Part shown: positions 16,452 through 25,907 of the stretch, in pieces
How positions within the stretch are numbered: position 1 is the first letter of the stretch
How the letters are laid out: each line of letters opens with the position of its first letter
Assembly (NCBI GenBank): GCA_964221845.1
Contig: CAXPZW010000038.1
Location: 1-46,661, forward strand
Source: CAXPZW01 sp964221845
Lineage (GTDB): Bacteria; Bacteroidota; Bacteroidia; Flavobacteriales_D; Sanyastnellaceae
Direction: 5' to 3'
DNA length: 46,661 nt
Notes under the pieces: generated by a model
Told to the model about the DNA's origin: nothing
What the model saw: the letters and a program-made list of their open reading frames with translations, nothing else
Database searches by the model: none
Translations under genes and position numbers: made by a program

Positions 16452-18329
16452 ATGATCAAACGACTGTTCGCGGTGTGCGCCGTACTGGCCACCCTTTCTG
16501 CAACCGCTCAATGCGATGCAGGTCAAACCGAAGTTACTTTCCAAATTTTCACCGACGCCTGGGGCTATGAAATGTACTGGGAAGTCGTACCCACCGGCCA
16601 ACCCTGCGGGGAAGGCGCCCTGCTCAGCGGCGGCAACGGAGTAGACGTGGGGTGTGACGGCGAAGGCCTCGAAGGTTCTACCGACACGGCCATGGACTCG
16701 AACATTTCGTTCTTCACCGATCCACTTTGTTTGACCACCGGCGAATCCTACGATTTCATTTTTGTGGACGATTACGGCGACGGCGGCATCACCGTTGAGG
16801 TGTATTTCGACGGCGCATTGGCCACCATGTACTTCGGCGAAGGCTTTGGCAACGTGTGGACATTCGAAGCCGGCACCATCAACCTGCCCGAGTACGACAG
16901 CCCTTGTGGCGCCGAGCTCGTTGAAGTGGACGGCCCCGGCGTGGTCATGAACAACGAGGAAGCCATTGCAGCCATCGGCGAGGTCACCCCCGGTGGAGGT
17001 AACTGCCAAGCGGTGGGCATCTGGTGTGAAGGCGGCGTGGCGCACAGCGTGTGGGCCATGTTTGAGGCCCCTGAGTCGGGCAATGTTTGGGTTTCGAGCT
17101 GCAACTCGGGCACCACCTTTGACACCCAAATCGCCATCTGGGGGTTTGAGGACTGTTTGGACCAGAGCACCTTCGATCTCAAGGGATCCAACGACGACGT
17201 ACCCGGCGGTTGCGGCAACGGCGCATTCTACTCCTCCAGCTGTGCGGCCACATGTTTGGAGCCCGGCAGCATGTACCTGGTGCAAATTGACGGCTGGTAC
17301 GGATCAGTGGGCGACGTGGAGCTCACGGTTACCGAAACGCTCCCAGAACCCTCACTCGTGGCTTTTGGTAACAATGTCAACTGCGCCCCCGACAAAGGCG
17401 AAGAGGCCTTCGGAAGCATCTTCTCTTGGGTCACAGGCTGGGGTACCGAGACCGTGGTGAGCTGGACCGGCCCCGACGGCTTTACCTCCGACCAAGCCAT
17501 TGTAGGAGAACTGGCGCCAGGTGTATACACCGGTGTGTGGAGCTCCCCCTGTTCGGAGACCACCTTTGAGCAAACCATCGAAATCACCGTTGCAGATCCC
17601 TACTCGATCGGCACTTCCATCACTCAGCCCAGCTGTCCGCTGAGCACCGATGGTTCCATTGAAGTGGTGGTGGCCGGCGCTACCCCACCTTACGGCATCA
17701 CCCTCACCGGCGAAGACGAATTCACCAGCAACGAGTTCGAAACCTTGGACTTGGTCGTGGGCGCGTACACCCTGCTGGTGACCGACGCCAACGGCTGCGA
17801 ATTCACCCAAGACATCAACCTGGAAGACCTCAACGATTTTGAATTCTCGCTCGGCGATGATTTTGAAATCTGCTTGGATCAAGACTCGTTGATCTTCGGC
17901 CCCGGTGGCTACTTCTACGAGTGGAACACCGGCGCCATCGACCAGTTCCTCTACCTGGATGCAGAAGAACTCGGCGTGGGCACTTACCCCTTCATCCTGA
18001 CGGCCTACAACAACGAAGGCTGCGAATACACCGACGCCATCATCGTAACGGTGTGGTCGTGTGCAAACGGGGTAGAAGAGTGGTTTGGTCCTGAAGTCCA
18101 GCTCTTCCCCAACCCAAGCACCGGCGTGTTCACCTTGGAAGGCCTGCCACGCACCCATGAGGGACGCTTGCAGTTGCTCGATCAAACCGGCCGCACTGTG
18201 CACAGCGAGGCGGTACCGGTATCTCCGGGAGCCGCGTTGGAAGTCAGCACCGATCTGCCCGCAGGCGTTTACCTCTTCCGCTACGAGGAAGACGGCAAGC
18301 GCATGGAAACCCGCGTGGTGATCCGCTAA
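16452..18329 (+). CDS. T9SS-exported multidomain protein with type A Por sorting domain
   Basis: 625 residues. A signal peptide ends at SATAQ. Residues about 22-140 hold the module also seen in three other products here (GYEMYWEVVPTGQ, then DYGDGGI), probably a small cysteine-stabilised beta domain. Residues about 150-300 resemble a pre-peptidase C-type beta domain (VWAMFEAPESGNVWVSSCNS, then DTQIAIW and YLVQIDGWYG). Two SprB-like/Ig-like domains follow (about 305-540, e.g. TQPSCPLSTDGSI and VTDANGCEF). The last 75 residues are the Por domain (VQLFPNPSTGVFTLEGL to the end). No catalytic domain is visible, so it is a surface-exposed binding or adhesion protein. TATATTTA at 16423-16430, 22 bases before the ATG, may be a degenerate -7 box. 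It converges on the DUF2059 gene with a 3-base gap. Confidence 0.9.
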   Translation: MIKRLFAVCAVLATLSATAQCDAGQTEVTFQIFTDAWGYEMYWEVVPTGQPCGEGALLSGGNGVDVGCDGEGLEGSTDTAMDSNISFFTDPLCLTTGESYDFIFVDDYGDGGITVEVYFDGALATMYFGEGFGNVWTFEAGTINLPEYDSPCGAELVEVDGPGVVMNNEEAIAAIGEVTPGGGNCQAVGIWCEGGVAHSVWAMFEAPESGNVWVSSCNSGTTFDTQIAIWGFEDCLDQSTFDLKGSNDDVPGGCGNGAFYSSSCAATCLEPGSMYLVQIDGWYGSVGDVELTVTETLPEPSLVAFGNNVNCAPDKGEEAFGSIFSWVTGWGTETVVSWTGPDGFTSDQAIVGELAPGVYTGVWSSPCSETTFEQTIEITVADPYSIGTSITQPSCPLSTDGSIEVVVAGATPPYGITLTGEDEFTSNEFETLDLVVGAYTLLVTDANGCEFTQDINLEDLNDFEFSLGDDFEICLDQDSLIFGPGGYFYEWNTGAIDQFLYLDAEELGVGTYPFILTAYNNEGCEYTDAIIVTVWSCANGVEEWFGPEVQLFPNPSTGVFTLEGLPRTHEGRLQLLDQTGRTVHSEAVPVSPGAALEVSTDLPAGVYLFRYEEDGKRMETRVVIR

Positions 18330-18332
18330 GGA

Positions 18333-18770
18333 TCAGTTCTGACGCTCTTCCAATTTCTTGGCAAACTTCTCTCCGAGGGACATGCCCCAGGCTTGCCCCA
18401 CTTGCATGGATTCTGCCATGATTTGAGGTGAAACCGCGGCGTATTTCTGCCCTGCCGGGGTTTGGTAGAAGGCGATGAGGTCTTTCAAGTCCTGCTCGGT
18501 CAGGTGTTTTTTGTAGACCGGGGTAAGCATCTCCACCAACTCCTGGCTGGAGGTATTGAGGAACTCGTCTTTGAGCGCATCCCAATCTGCGTTGTCGATG
18601 CTGGGGTACATGCTGCGCATCATTTCCATCATCTGTTCAATCCCCACGGTGTATTGGGCGTAGGCGCCTGACACTTCAAACATGGTGTTCAGTGTCTCGG
18701 TGTACGAGTCTTGTTGGGCAAACGAAGCGGTGCTCAGGGCAAGGAGTGCGGCGGCAAAGAGGGCTTTCAT
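18333..18770 (-). CDS. DUF2059 domain exported protein
   Basis: 145 residues starting at the ATG at 18770; a longer open frame exists, but its first 53 residues have no signal-peptide or domain character. A signal peptide ends at TASFAQ. The rest is helical, with the DUF2059 signature in the second half: WDALKDEFLNTSSQELVEML, PVYKKHLTEQDLKDLIAFYQ and TPAGQKYAAVSPQIMAESM. The family is periplasmic, small and of unknown biochemical function, and is widespread in Bacteroidota and Proteobacteria. No neighbour suggests a specific partner. Confidence 0.9.
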   Translation of the reverse strand: MKALFAAALLALSTASFAQQDSYTETLNTMFEVSGAYAQYTVGIEQMMEMMRSMYPSIDNADWDALKDEFLNTSSQELVEMLTPVYKKHLTEQDLKDLIAFYQTPAGQKYAAVSPQIMAESMQVGQAWGMSLGEKFAKKLEERQN

Positions 18771-19085
18771 GGAGGTGAATTTGGGGGTAAGATGGGGAGA
18801 AATGGGAGAGTGATGAGTTGGACAAAGGTCGAATCGTGCCAGAGGTGACGTAAACATACGGTTGACGTTTGCCAGCGATTGCTGCTGGAGGGCCATCCAT
18901 GCGTGCAGGTTGTCGATGTACAAAACCACGGCGCGCGGGGTTGGATAGGGCTGGGTTGGTGAGGAACTTGGGTGGGTGGGGGCTTGTGGAGGAAGGAGGG
19001 GTACGCATAACCAAAGACCCCGCTTTGCTCGCGAAAAACGGGGTCTTCAGTTGGCGCCAACCGCGCCATCAATACAGCCAGTTCA
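18771..19085. other. Intergenic stretch of 315 bases, no protein gene seen
   Basis: It lies between two minus-strand genes. It is G-rich on the plus strand and contains a hairpin terminator near 19014-19047 and presumably the promoter of the DUF2059 gene, for which I find no clear TAnnTTTG box. Open frames that cross it are not in a coding style like the neighbours. Confidence 0.5.
19014..19047 (-). terminator. Probable terminator of the BNR-repeat gene
   Basis: AAGACCCCG (19014-19022) pairs with CGGGGTCTT (19039-19047) around a 16-base loop. On the minus strand the helix is followed by TTTGGTTA, a weak U-rich tail, 39 bases after the stop at 19086. Confidence 0.55.
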
Positions 19086-22000
19086 TCACTCCTTCTTCCA
19101 ATCCGGTCGGTTCGGCGTGTAAGGAATGTTCTGTCCATCCAATTCAGCTTCCAACGCTTCGACACGCGCTTTGAGTGCGTCGAGTTGGTTACGGATGGCC
19201 GCGTATTCTTCCTGGGCCAGCGCGTACTGGTCCTTGTTGGTGGTGGTGGGGTCCGAGGTGGAGTACCAAGTGTTCCACACGATGTTCTCCACGCGCATAC
19301 CGGTTCCGGGCACGGTCTCCACATCACGGCGCGACTTGTGGCTGTCTCCCCACATGGTCATGCCAATGTCGTGCGACAGTGCCTCCAGCGCTTTCACCTC
19401 TTCCATCCAGGCCAGGTCTGCGCCCGGGTAGGTTTGGATGGCTGTTTTGATGTGGCGCAGACGGCCGTCAAGCTCGCCGTGTTGGTTGCCACTGCCCAAA
19501 AGCTTGCGGCGCAGCTCTTGTACCTCGCGCTTGAAGGCGATGTTGGCCTCGGTTTGGCGGTCGAGCGACGAGTTCTCCAAGGCTTTTACTTCAAAGGAAG
19601 TGGCTTCTATCAGTGGGGTGAACACGCCGTTGTCGGCTTGCCAGAGTTCCACGGTATACTTACCGGGCAGCGCGAGCGGTCCTTCATTCGGGTTGCTGTA
19701 GCGGCCCACCTCGCCCTGCGACAATTCGATGGGGCTGGTGGCGGGGTAGCGCAGGTTCCAAGTTGCGCGTTGAACACCGGTGGAAGCCGGACGCTTCATC
19801 TTGCGCACCTCGTTGCCGTCGGCGTCTTTCACCACAAACAGCAAGTAGGCCGACTCGTAGGTGTCTTCGAGCACAAATTCCTCGTACGTGGGATAGTCGA
19901 TGGCACGGCCGGCGTCCTTGGCTTCTTGTTCTTTTTCCTGACGCAAAGCCTTGGGTGACTTGGGCGATTCCTTCACGTAGTAGGTAAAGGTGGCGCCAAA
20001 ATCAGGGTTGGGCGCTGCGTACATCGAGGCGCCTTGGCTGCCCACGCCGCGCAGTCCAAGTGGGTTGGATTCCACATAGGCGAGGGCCGTTTTGATGGGG
20101 AAGATGGCCGCGTCTTGGTCCATCACCTCCTTGCTCAATTTGCGCAACGGGGTGTAGTCGTCCAGCACGTAAAATCCGCGTCCGAAGGTGCCGAGCACCA
20201 AGTCGTTCTCACGTTTTTGGATGGCCATGTCGCGCACGCAAATGGTGGGCAGGCCCGCATTGAGTTGCACCCAATTTGCACCTCCGTCTACGCTGGTAAA
20301 GCAGCCAAATTCGGTGCCGGCAAATAGCAGGTTGGGCTCCACGTGGTCTTCGGCCACGGAGTACACGGTTCCGCGCTCGGGCAAGTTGTTTTGCAGTGCT
20401 TTCCAGGTCTTACCCTTGTCTGAACTCTTGAGCAGATATGGCTTGAAGTCGCCGCGCTTGTGGTTGTTGAATGCGGCGTACACCACGTTTTCGTCGTGTT
20501 GCGATGCCCACACCATGTTCACGTAGGTCAGCGAAGGCACGCCCGGGAAGGATGCAATCTTGCGCCAGTTGTCGCCGCCGTCTTCCGAAACCTGGATCAG
20601 GCCGTCATCGGTACCTGCGTAAAGCAAGTTGGGGTTGACCGGAGATTGGTCAAAGGCCACAATGTTGCCGTAAATGGTGGTGGACTTGTTCTTCATCACC
20701 ACATCCGGCGATTGCACTTCGCCCATCACTTCCAACTGGTTGCGGTCGATTTGACGGGTGAGGTCTGGGGAGATGGCTTTCCAGCTGTTTCCGCGGTCTG
20801 TGGTCTTGAAGACTTTGTTGGCGCAGAAGAACAGGGTCTTGTGGTCGTGGGGCGAGATCAACAGCGGAGAGTCCCAGTTCCATCGGAAGGCCGCTTCGCC
20901 TTTGCCCGGTTGGGGTTTGATGCCGATGCGCTCGCCCGATTGCTTGTCAAAACGGATGAGCCCACCGTATTGCCATTGGGCGTAGATGATGTTGGGGTCG
21001 GTGGGGTCGACTTGGGTTTCATAGCCGTCGCCGCCAACGGTAATGTACCAGTCCGAATTCAGGATGCCCGCATTGTTGAGGGTACGCGCGGGACCCGCTT
21101 GTGAGTTGTTGTCCTGGGTACCGCCGAACACGTTGTAAAACGGCTCGTCGTAGTCGATGGACACCTTGTAGAATTGGGTGATGGGCAGGTTGGCCTTGAA
21201 CTCCCAGGTGTGGGCATGGTCGTAGGTTTCGTACAAGCCGCCGTCACAGCCCACAATCCAGTGCTCGGTGTCGTTGGGGTTGATCCAAATGCAGTGGTTG
21301 TCCACGTGTTTGTTGGACTCACCGGTGGGCACGAACGATTGTCCGCCGTCTTCGGTGTGGTGCAGCCAGGTGGCCATGCTGAAGACTTTGTTGACGTCGT
21401 AAGGATCGCAAATGATCTCTTGGTAATAGTTGCCCGAGGTCTTGTACCCGCTTTGCTTGGACCAAGTACCGGCCTTGTTGGTAGAGCGGAAGAAGCCGCC
21501 CGCGCTGCCTTCGGCCTCAATGATGGCGTACACCACGTTGGGGTCTGCGGGAGAAACCGCCAAACCCACGCGGCCCATTTTGCCTTGAGGCAGGCCGCTC
21601 ATGGCTTCGGTCCAGGTCTCCCCGCCGTCGGTGCTTTTGTAGACCGCGCTCTCGGGGCCTCCTCCGATGTAAGTAAACACGTGGCGGCGACGTTGGTGGA
21701 AAGACGCATACAAGATGTCCGGGTTTTCAGGGTCCATGATGAGGTCTGCGGCGCCGGTTTGGTCCGAGACGCTGTGGATGTTCTCCCAGGTTTCACCGCC
21801 GTCCATGGAGCGGTAGATGCCGCGATCACCGCCGTCGGACCACAACGGTCCGTAAGCAGCCACGTAGATCACATCCGAGTTGTCTGGGTGGACGATGATT
21901 TTGGAGATGTGCTCGGACTCCTCAAGCCCCATGTTCTTCCAAGATCGACCGGCATCAACCGACTTATAAACCCCGTCGCCATAGGCCACCGAGCGTTGGT

Positions 22001-22370
22001 TGTTGTTTTCTCCTGAGCCTACCCACAGGGTGGAAGACTGGTTGGGATCCATGGTGATGCAGCCCACAGAGTACGAGGCTTCGTTGTCAAAAATAGGTTC
22101 GAAGCTCACGCCGTGGTTGGAGGTCTTCCACACGCCCCCCGAGGCCGCAGCTACGTAGTATTCGTTGTGGTTGTCGGGGTTGACTGCGAGGTCTACCACA
22201 CGCCCGGAGGTGAGGGCAGGGCCAATGCAGCGGAAATCCAATCCGCTGATTTGACCAGAGGTCAGCCAGTATTCATCGGAATCACTGCCCTTGTCTTTTT
22301 TGCGCTGTGCGTCGAGTTGGGCGGTGGTCAACACAGCAATAAGGAGGAGGAAAAAATGCTTCAAGTTCAT
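19086..22370 (-). CDS. Large secreted beta-propeller protein with BNR/sortilin (VPS10-like) repeats
   Basis: 1094 residues with a signal peptide ending at AQLDAQ. From about 30 to 730 the protein is a string of propeller blades carrying Asp-box motifs of the S-x-D-x-G-x-x-W type (SVDAGRSW, SMDGGETW, STDGGETW, SEDGGDNW, SVDGGANW), as in sortilin-type ten-bladed propellers and bacterial BNR proteins often labelled glycosyl hydrolase. Residues about 740-950 form beta domains, with an Fn3-like segment TYESAYLLFVVKDADGNEV. The end (about 955-1094) is helical with a coiled coil (QLDALKARVEALEAEL). There is no Por sorting domain and no enzyme active site I can identify, so it may stay periplasmic or act as a binding scaffold. 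Similar family members are common in Bacteroidota with unknown roles. Confidence 0.88.
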   Translation of the reverse strand: MNLKHFFLLLIAVLTTAQLDAQRKKDKGSDSDEYWLTSGQISGLDFRCIGPALTSGRVVDLAVNPDNHNEYYVAAASGGVWKTSNHGVSFEPIFDNEASYSVGCITMDPNQSSTLWVGSGENNNQRSVAYGDGVYKSVDAGRSWKNMGLEESEHISKIIVHPDNSDVIYVAAYGPLWSDGGDRGIYRSMDGGETWENIHSVSDQTGAADLIMDPENPDILYASFHQRRRHVFTYIGGGPESAVYKSTDGGETWTEAMSGLPQGKMGRVGLAVSPADPNVVYAIIEAEGSAGGFFRSTNKAGTWSKQSGYKTSGNYYQEIICDPYDVNKVFSMATWLHHTEDGGQSFVPTGESNKHVDNHCIWINPNDTEHWIVGCDGGLYETYDHAHTWEFKANLPITQFYKVSIDYDEPFYNVFGGTQDNNSQAGPARTLNNAGILNSDWYITVGGDGYETQVDPTDPNIIYAQWQYGGLIRFDKQSGERIGIKPQPGKGEAAFRWNWDSPLLISPHDHKTLFFCANKVFKTTDRGNSWKAISPDLTRQIDRNQLEVMGEVQSPDVVMKNKSTTIYGNIVAFDQSPVNPNLLYAGTDDGLIQVSEDGGDNWRKIASFPGVPSLTYVNMVWASQHDENVVYAAFNNHKRGDFKPYLLKSSDKGKTWKALQNNLPERGTVYSVAEDHVEPNLLFAGTEFGCFTSVDGGANWVQLNAGLPTICVRDMAIQKRENDLVLGTFGRGFYVLDDYTPLRKLSKEVMDQDAAIFPIKTALAYVESNPLGLRGVGSQGASMYAAPNPDFGATFTYYVKESPKSPKALRQEKEQEAKDAGRAIDYPTYEEFVLEDTYESAYLLFVVKDADGNEVRKMKRPASTGVQRATWNLRYPATSPIELSQGEVGRYSNPNEGPLALPGKYTVELWQADNGVFTPLIEATSFEVKALENSSLDRQTEANIAFKREVQELRRKLLGSGNQHGELDGRLRHIKTAIQTYPGADLAWMEEVKALEALSHDIGMTMWGDSHKSRRDVETVPGTGMRVENIVWNTWYSTSDPTTTNKDQYALAQEEYAAIRNQLDALKARVEALEAELDGQNIPYTPNRPDWKKE

Positions 22371-22531
22371 GGTTGAGGCGTTGGTGTCTTTGGTGTTTTG
22401 AGGTCAGGGACCGACAAGTTAATCCCTGAGCACATGCGAGGGGGCACGTCTTAAGAGAAAACAACAGTTGCCCCGGCTTCCACAACGGTGAGCGCCTTGG
22501 CACCAACACGTCCACGAAATAGGAGGGAGAA

Positions 22532-23542
22532 CTACCCCAACAACACCCGCTCCACCGCGGTGACGTCGGCATCGCTGATGTCCAAATGCGTCACGAAGCG
22601 CACTTTGTCCGAACCAAACGGCACCGCCAAGATTCCTTTCGCTTTGGCCGCTTCTACCCATGCACCCGAGCCTTGTTTGTCGGCCAGTTCGAAGATGACA
22701 ATGTTGGTCTCCACAGGCATCACACCGCTGACTTCCGGCAATTGCTGGACAATGGCCGCCAGCTTGTGTGCGCGGGTGTGGTCTTCGGACATGCGGTCCA
22801 CATGGTGGTCCAGGGCATGAAGTACTGCACCTGCGAGGTAACCCGCTTGGCGCATGCCGCCTCCAAAGGTCTTGCGCACGCGGTGGGCTTCGTGGATGAA
22901 GTCCTTGCTGCCAATCAACGCGCTGCCCACCGGACAGCCCAGTCCCTTGCTGAAGCACACCGAGATGGAATCGTACGCACGGCCGTACTCCACGGGATTG
23001 TGGCCCTTGTGCACCAGCGCGTTGAACAGCCGGGCACCGTCCAGGTGTACGCCCAGGTTCTTGCTGCGCGCAGCGCCAGAAACTGCAAGGATGTCGTCCA
23101 GTTCATAGCAACAGCCGCCGCCTTTGTTGACTGTGTCCTCCAAGCTCACTAGCCGGGTGCGCGCCAGGTGGGCATCGTCGCTGTTGATGTTGGCCAGTAC
23201 GTCTGTAGCACTGAGGCGTCCGCGGTCGCCCTCCACCAAACGCACACTCGCGCCGGAGTTGCGGGCAATACCGCCGCCTTCATACAGGTACACGTGCGAC
23301 ACGCCCGCGCAAATCACCTCGTCGCCCGGACGGGTGTGCACCCGAATGGCAATCTGGTTGGTCATGGTGCCGCTGGGGCAGAACAGCGCAGCCTCGTGTC
23401 CAAAGTAGGCGGCAATGCGTTCTTGCAGGGCGTTGACGGTGGGGTCTTCGCCAAACACGTCGTCGCCTACAGGGGCGTCAAACATGGCTTGATGCATGGC
23501 CGCGGTAGGGCGGGTAACGGTGTCGCTGCGCAAGTCGATCAT
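22532..23542 (-). CDS. ltaE: Low-specificity L-threonine aldolase
   Basis: 336 residues from the ATG at 23542; upstream in-frame sequence lacks family similarity. It is a PLP enzyme of fold type I that splits L-threonine/allo-threonine to glycine and acetaldehyde in the cytosol. It begins with the family hallmark MIDLRSDTVTRPT. The stacking region GVSHVYLYEGGG, the Asp of HLDGARLFNA (PLP pyridine contact) and the Schiff-base lysine Lys199 in SVCFSKGLGCPVGS are all present, as is RKTFGGGMRQAG. The beta-eliminating lyase family also includes tryptophanase and aromatic lyases, but length and motifs fit threonine aldolase. It is divergent from the subtilase gene with only 32 bases between the starts, so promoters must overlap. 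Confidence 0.96.
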   Translation of the reverse strand: MIDLRSDTVTRPTAAMHQAMFDAPVGDDVFGEDPTVNALQERIAAYFGHEAALFCPSGTMTNQIAIRVHTRPGDEVICAGVSHVYLYEGGGIARNSGASVRLVEGDRGRLSATDVLANINSDDAHLARTRLVSLEDTVNKGGGCCYELDDILAVSGAARSKNLGVHLDGARLFNALVHKGHNPVEYGRAYDSISVCFSKGLGCPVGSALIGSKDFIHEAHRVRKTFGGGMRQAGYLAGAVLHALDHHVDRMSEDHTRAHKLAAIVQQLPEVSGVMPVETNIVIFELADKQGSGAWVEAAKAKGILAVPFGSDKVRFVTHLDISDADVTAVERVLLG

Positions 23543-23574
23543 GGCTTGAAAAGGGGTATTTTTAGAAGTCAAAG

Positions 23575-25173
23575 ATGACCATTCTTCGCGCAGCTTACAT
23601 CTGGATAGCGGCCTTGATCCTCGGCCCCGTGTGTTGCAGCGCGCAACAGGACCTCCACAAGTGCTGGGTGCACTTCGTCGACAAGCACGGTTCCAGTTTC
23701 GATCCCAACACGTATTTCCACCCCAAAGCCTTGGCCCGCCGAGCCCAGTTGGGACTGGATCCGGCTGATTCACTCAATTGGCCGGTCTCACCAGACTACC
23801 TGCGTGAAACGCGGACTTTGCTGGACACCCATACGGCCACCTCACGTTGGATGAACTTGGTGGTGGGATACGCCACGCTGGCCAACATTGAGGCCTTGCA
23901 GGCGTTGCCCTTTGTGCGGCAAGTCCGCACGGAAGAAGCGCCACTTGAAGTCCTCCAAGCTGTAGAACCCCTGCCTACCGGTTACGACCGCAACGTACTT
24001 GAAGCCCAAACCGCGGTGTTGGGCCGGTGTCACTTTGAAGCCGAAGGGCTCAATGGCCAAGGGCTGCGCATTGCAGTGTTGGATGCTGGATTTTCTGGGG
24101 TAGACGAGCGCCCGGCGTTTGCCCACCTGCGGGACCAAGGACGGATTGTGGCCAGCTATGATTTTCTGCGCAAGCGCGAGAACGTGTACGTGCACAGCTC
24201 GCACGGCGCCCACGTGCTCTCCTGCATCGCGGGCAAGGTGGACACCGTGCCCATGGGACTGGCCACCGGCGCCGAATTCATCCTGTGCCGCACCGAAAAG
24301 GCCCGGTTTGAATACCGCGGCGAAGAGGAGCACTGGCTCGAAGCCGTGGAATACGCCGACCGCTTGGGCGCCGACATCATCAACTCCTCGTTGGGCTACA
24401 CCAACACCCGCTACTACCAATACGAAATGGACGGCCGCACCGCTGGGGTCACTCGGTCCGCGCGGATTGCTGCCCGCTTGGGCATTTTGGTGGTCAATGC
24501 CGCCGGCAATGAAGGCGACACCTGGTGGCAAGTTATCGCGGCCCCTGCCGACGCCGACAGCGTGTTGGCCGTAGGTGCCGTCGACCCCGAAACCCGGATG
24601 CGCAGCGGTTTTTCATCATTTGGTCCCAGCAGCGATGGGCGCATCAAACCGGACGTCGCCGCCTTTGGTTGGGCCTATGCCAGCGGCCCTCGCCGCGACG
24701 AAGTGGTGCCCGGAACCAGTTTTGCCAGCCCTCTTATTGCCGGATTTGCTGCCTGCCTGTGGCAAGCCCATCCGGACTGGAACAACATGCAGGTCTTGGA
24801 AGCCGTTCGCCAGGCGGGCCACCTGTATCCCTATTACGATTACTCATACGGCTACGGGCTGCCCCAAGCCGATCGGGCTCTTGGTCTGACGGCAGAAGCG
24901 GACACCACCTTTGACGTCTCTGTGCACAAAGGCCGGCTGGTGTTGACGGTTCGCGAAGGATCTGCACCGGAAGCTAACTGCGAGGGCGGTATTTTTGCCA
25001 CGTTGCCGCATACGGTGCACTGCCACTTTCAGACGCCGGGCAAAGGGCTGAGCTACTACGCCACTTACGCAGTGGTCCCGCAGGAGCGCATCACCCTGAA
25101 TTTGAAACCCTACCGCGGAATGATTCTGCGGATCTACTGCAATGGATACCTCTATGAACGCAAACTGGAATAG
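23575..25173 (+). CDS. Secreted subtilisin-like (S8) serine protease
   Basis: 532 residues with a signal peptide ending at CCSAQ. A propeptide-like N-terminal part (about 25-155) contains WVHFVDKHGSSFDP. The S8 domain runs about 160-440, with the full triad Asp170 (RIAVLDAGF), His210 (SSHGAHVLSCIAG) and Ser382 (VPGTSFASP), plus oxyanion-hole Asn312 (NAAGNEGD). Residues about 445-532 form a C-terminal beta domain without a Por sorting signal, so the enzyme probably stays in the periplasm or is anchored otherwise. This N-terminal architecture is common to Bacteroidota S8 proteases annotated as peptidase S8. It is the first gene of an operon; its stop overlaps the next start by 20 bases. TATTTTTA at 23557-23564 could be a -7 box. 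Confidence 0.94.
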   Translation: MTILRAAYIWIAALILGPVCCSAQQDLHKCWVHFVDKHGSSFDPNTYFHPKALARRAQLGLDPADSLNWPVSPDYLRETRTLLDTHTATSRWMNLVVGYATLANIEALQALPFVRQVRTEEAPLEVLQAVEPLPTGYDRNVLEAQTAVLGRCHFEAEGLNGQGLRIAVLDAGFSGVDERPAFAHLRDQGRIVASYDFLRKRENVYVHSSHGAHVLSCIAGKVDTVPMGLATGAEFILCRTEKARFEYRGEEEHWLEAVEYADRLGADIINSSLGYTNTRYYQYEMDGRTAGVTRSARIAARLGILVVNAAGNEGDTWWQVIAAPADADSVLAVGAVDPETRMRSGFSSFGPSSDGRIKPDVAAFGWAYASGPRRDEVVPGTSFASPLIAGFAACLWQAHPDWNNMQVLEAVRQAGHLYPYYDYSYGYGLPQADRALGLTAEADTTFDVSVHKGRLVLTVREGSAPEANCEGGIFATLPHTVHCHFQTPGKGLSYYATYAVVPQERITLNLKPYRGMILRIYCNGYLYERKLE

Positions 25174-25897
25174 CCGTCTGCTGGCCCTGCTGCTCGCCTG
25201 TACCACCTTGAGCGCATCGGCCCAACTCCCCGATGAATCCCGCGATGTTGACGCGGCCGGCACCTTGGCCGGTCCCCGTGGTCCGCGCGCTGTATATGTG
25301 GACTATGGCCTCGGACTCATTCTGCCCGGCGGCGAAACCGACACCTTGCAAAACGAGGGATGGAGCAACAACTTTTGGTACGGCTTGCAATTGCACCGCA
25401 ACCTCAACAACACTTTTGGCGCAGGCATTGAGCTGGCGTACGTGCGCAACAGCTACAGTTTGGCCCAAGACACCATCAACCCACTCGGCGGCAACCTGGT
25501 GAACGACCAGCAGCGCTATATCCAAAACGGCTTGGGCCTGATGGTCTATGGCCGCGTCCAATTGGCCAACAACGGCAACAACCAGGGCCGCTACTTGGAT
25601 GTGGGCGTATTCAGCAACTTATGGCTGGGTGAACGCCTGCACACCAAAAACGAGGTAGATCCCGCTGTCACCGGCAACGGCGCCAACGTGGCCGAGTCGG
25701 ACTTGAAAAAACTCGATTACACCAATGCACTGACCTACGGAGGTTTTGCCCGTGTGGGATTCGGATCGTTCTACCTGTTTGGTCGCTACCGCGCAAGTGA
25801 CTTGTTCACCGCCAACGACAACGTCAATAACGGCGTCAAATTGTCGGAGTTTGAGCGTATTAGCGTAGGCATCGGATTGAGTGTGTTCACCCAATAA
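25154..25897 (+). CDS. Probable outer-membrane beta-barrel protein, first of two paralogs
   Basis: 247 residues. I chose the ATG at 25154 because it gives a clean signal peptide (NSRLLALLLACTTLSASAQ); an ATG four codons earlier is possible. The mature protein has alternating polar/aromatic strands, no helix or cysteine, and a YGLQLHRNLNNTFGAGIELA-type strand pattern, all typical of small outer-membrane barrels. No named family is recognised. The C-terminal part (FGSFYLFGRYRASDLF, then SEFERISVGIGLSVF) is clearly similar to the next gene product, so the pair arose by tandem duplication. It lies inside the operon led by the subtilase, suggesting envelope function. Exact topology is inference. 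Confidence 0.75.
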   Translation: MNANWNSRLLALLLACTTLSASAQLPDESRDVDAAGTLAGPRGPRAVYVDYGLGLILPGGETDTLQNEGWSNNFWYGLQLHRNLNNTFGAGIELAYVRNSYSLAQDTINPLGGNLVNDQQRYIQNGLGLMVYGRVQLANNGNNQGRYLDVGVFSNLWLGERLHTKNEVDPAVTGNGANVAESDLKKLDYTNALTYGGFARVGFGSFYLFGRYRASDLFTANDNVNNGVKLSEFERISVGIGLSVFTQ

Positions 25898-25907
25898 AAC
25901 TGGCCTT

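Noticed and set aside
23543..23773. N-terminal extension of threonine aldolase
   Set aside because: The extension overlaps the divergent subtilase gene and has no similarity to the family; MIDLRSDTVT is the conserved start.
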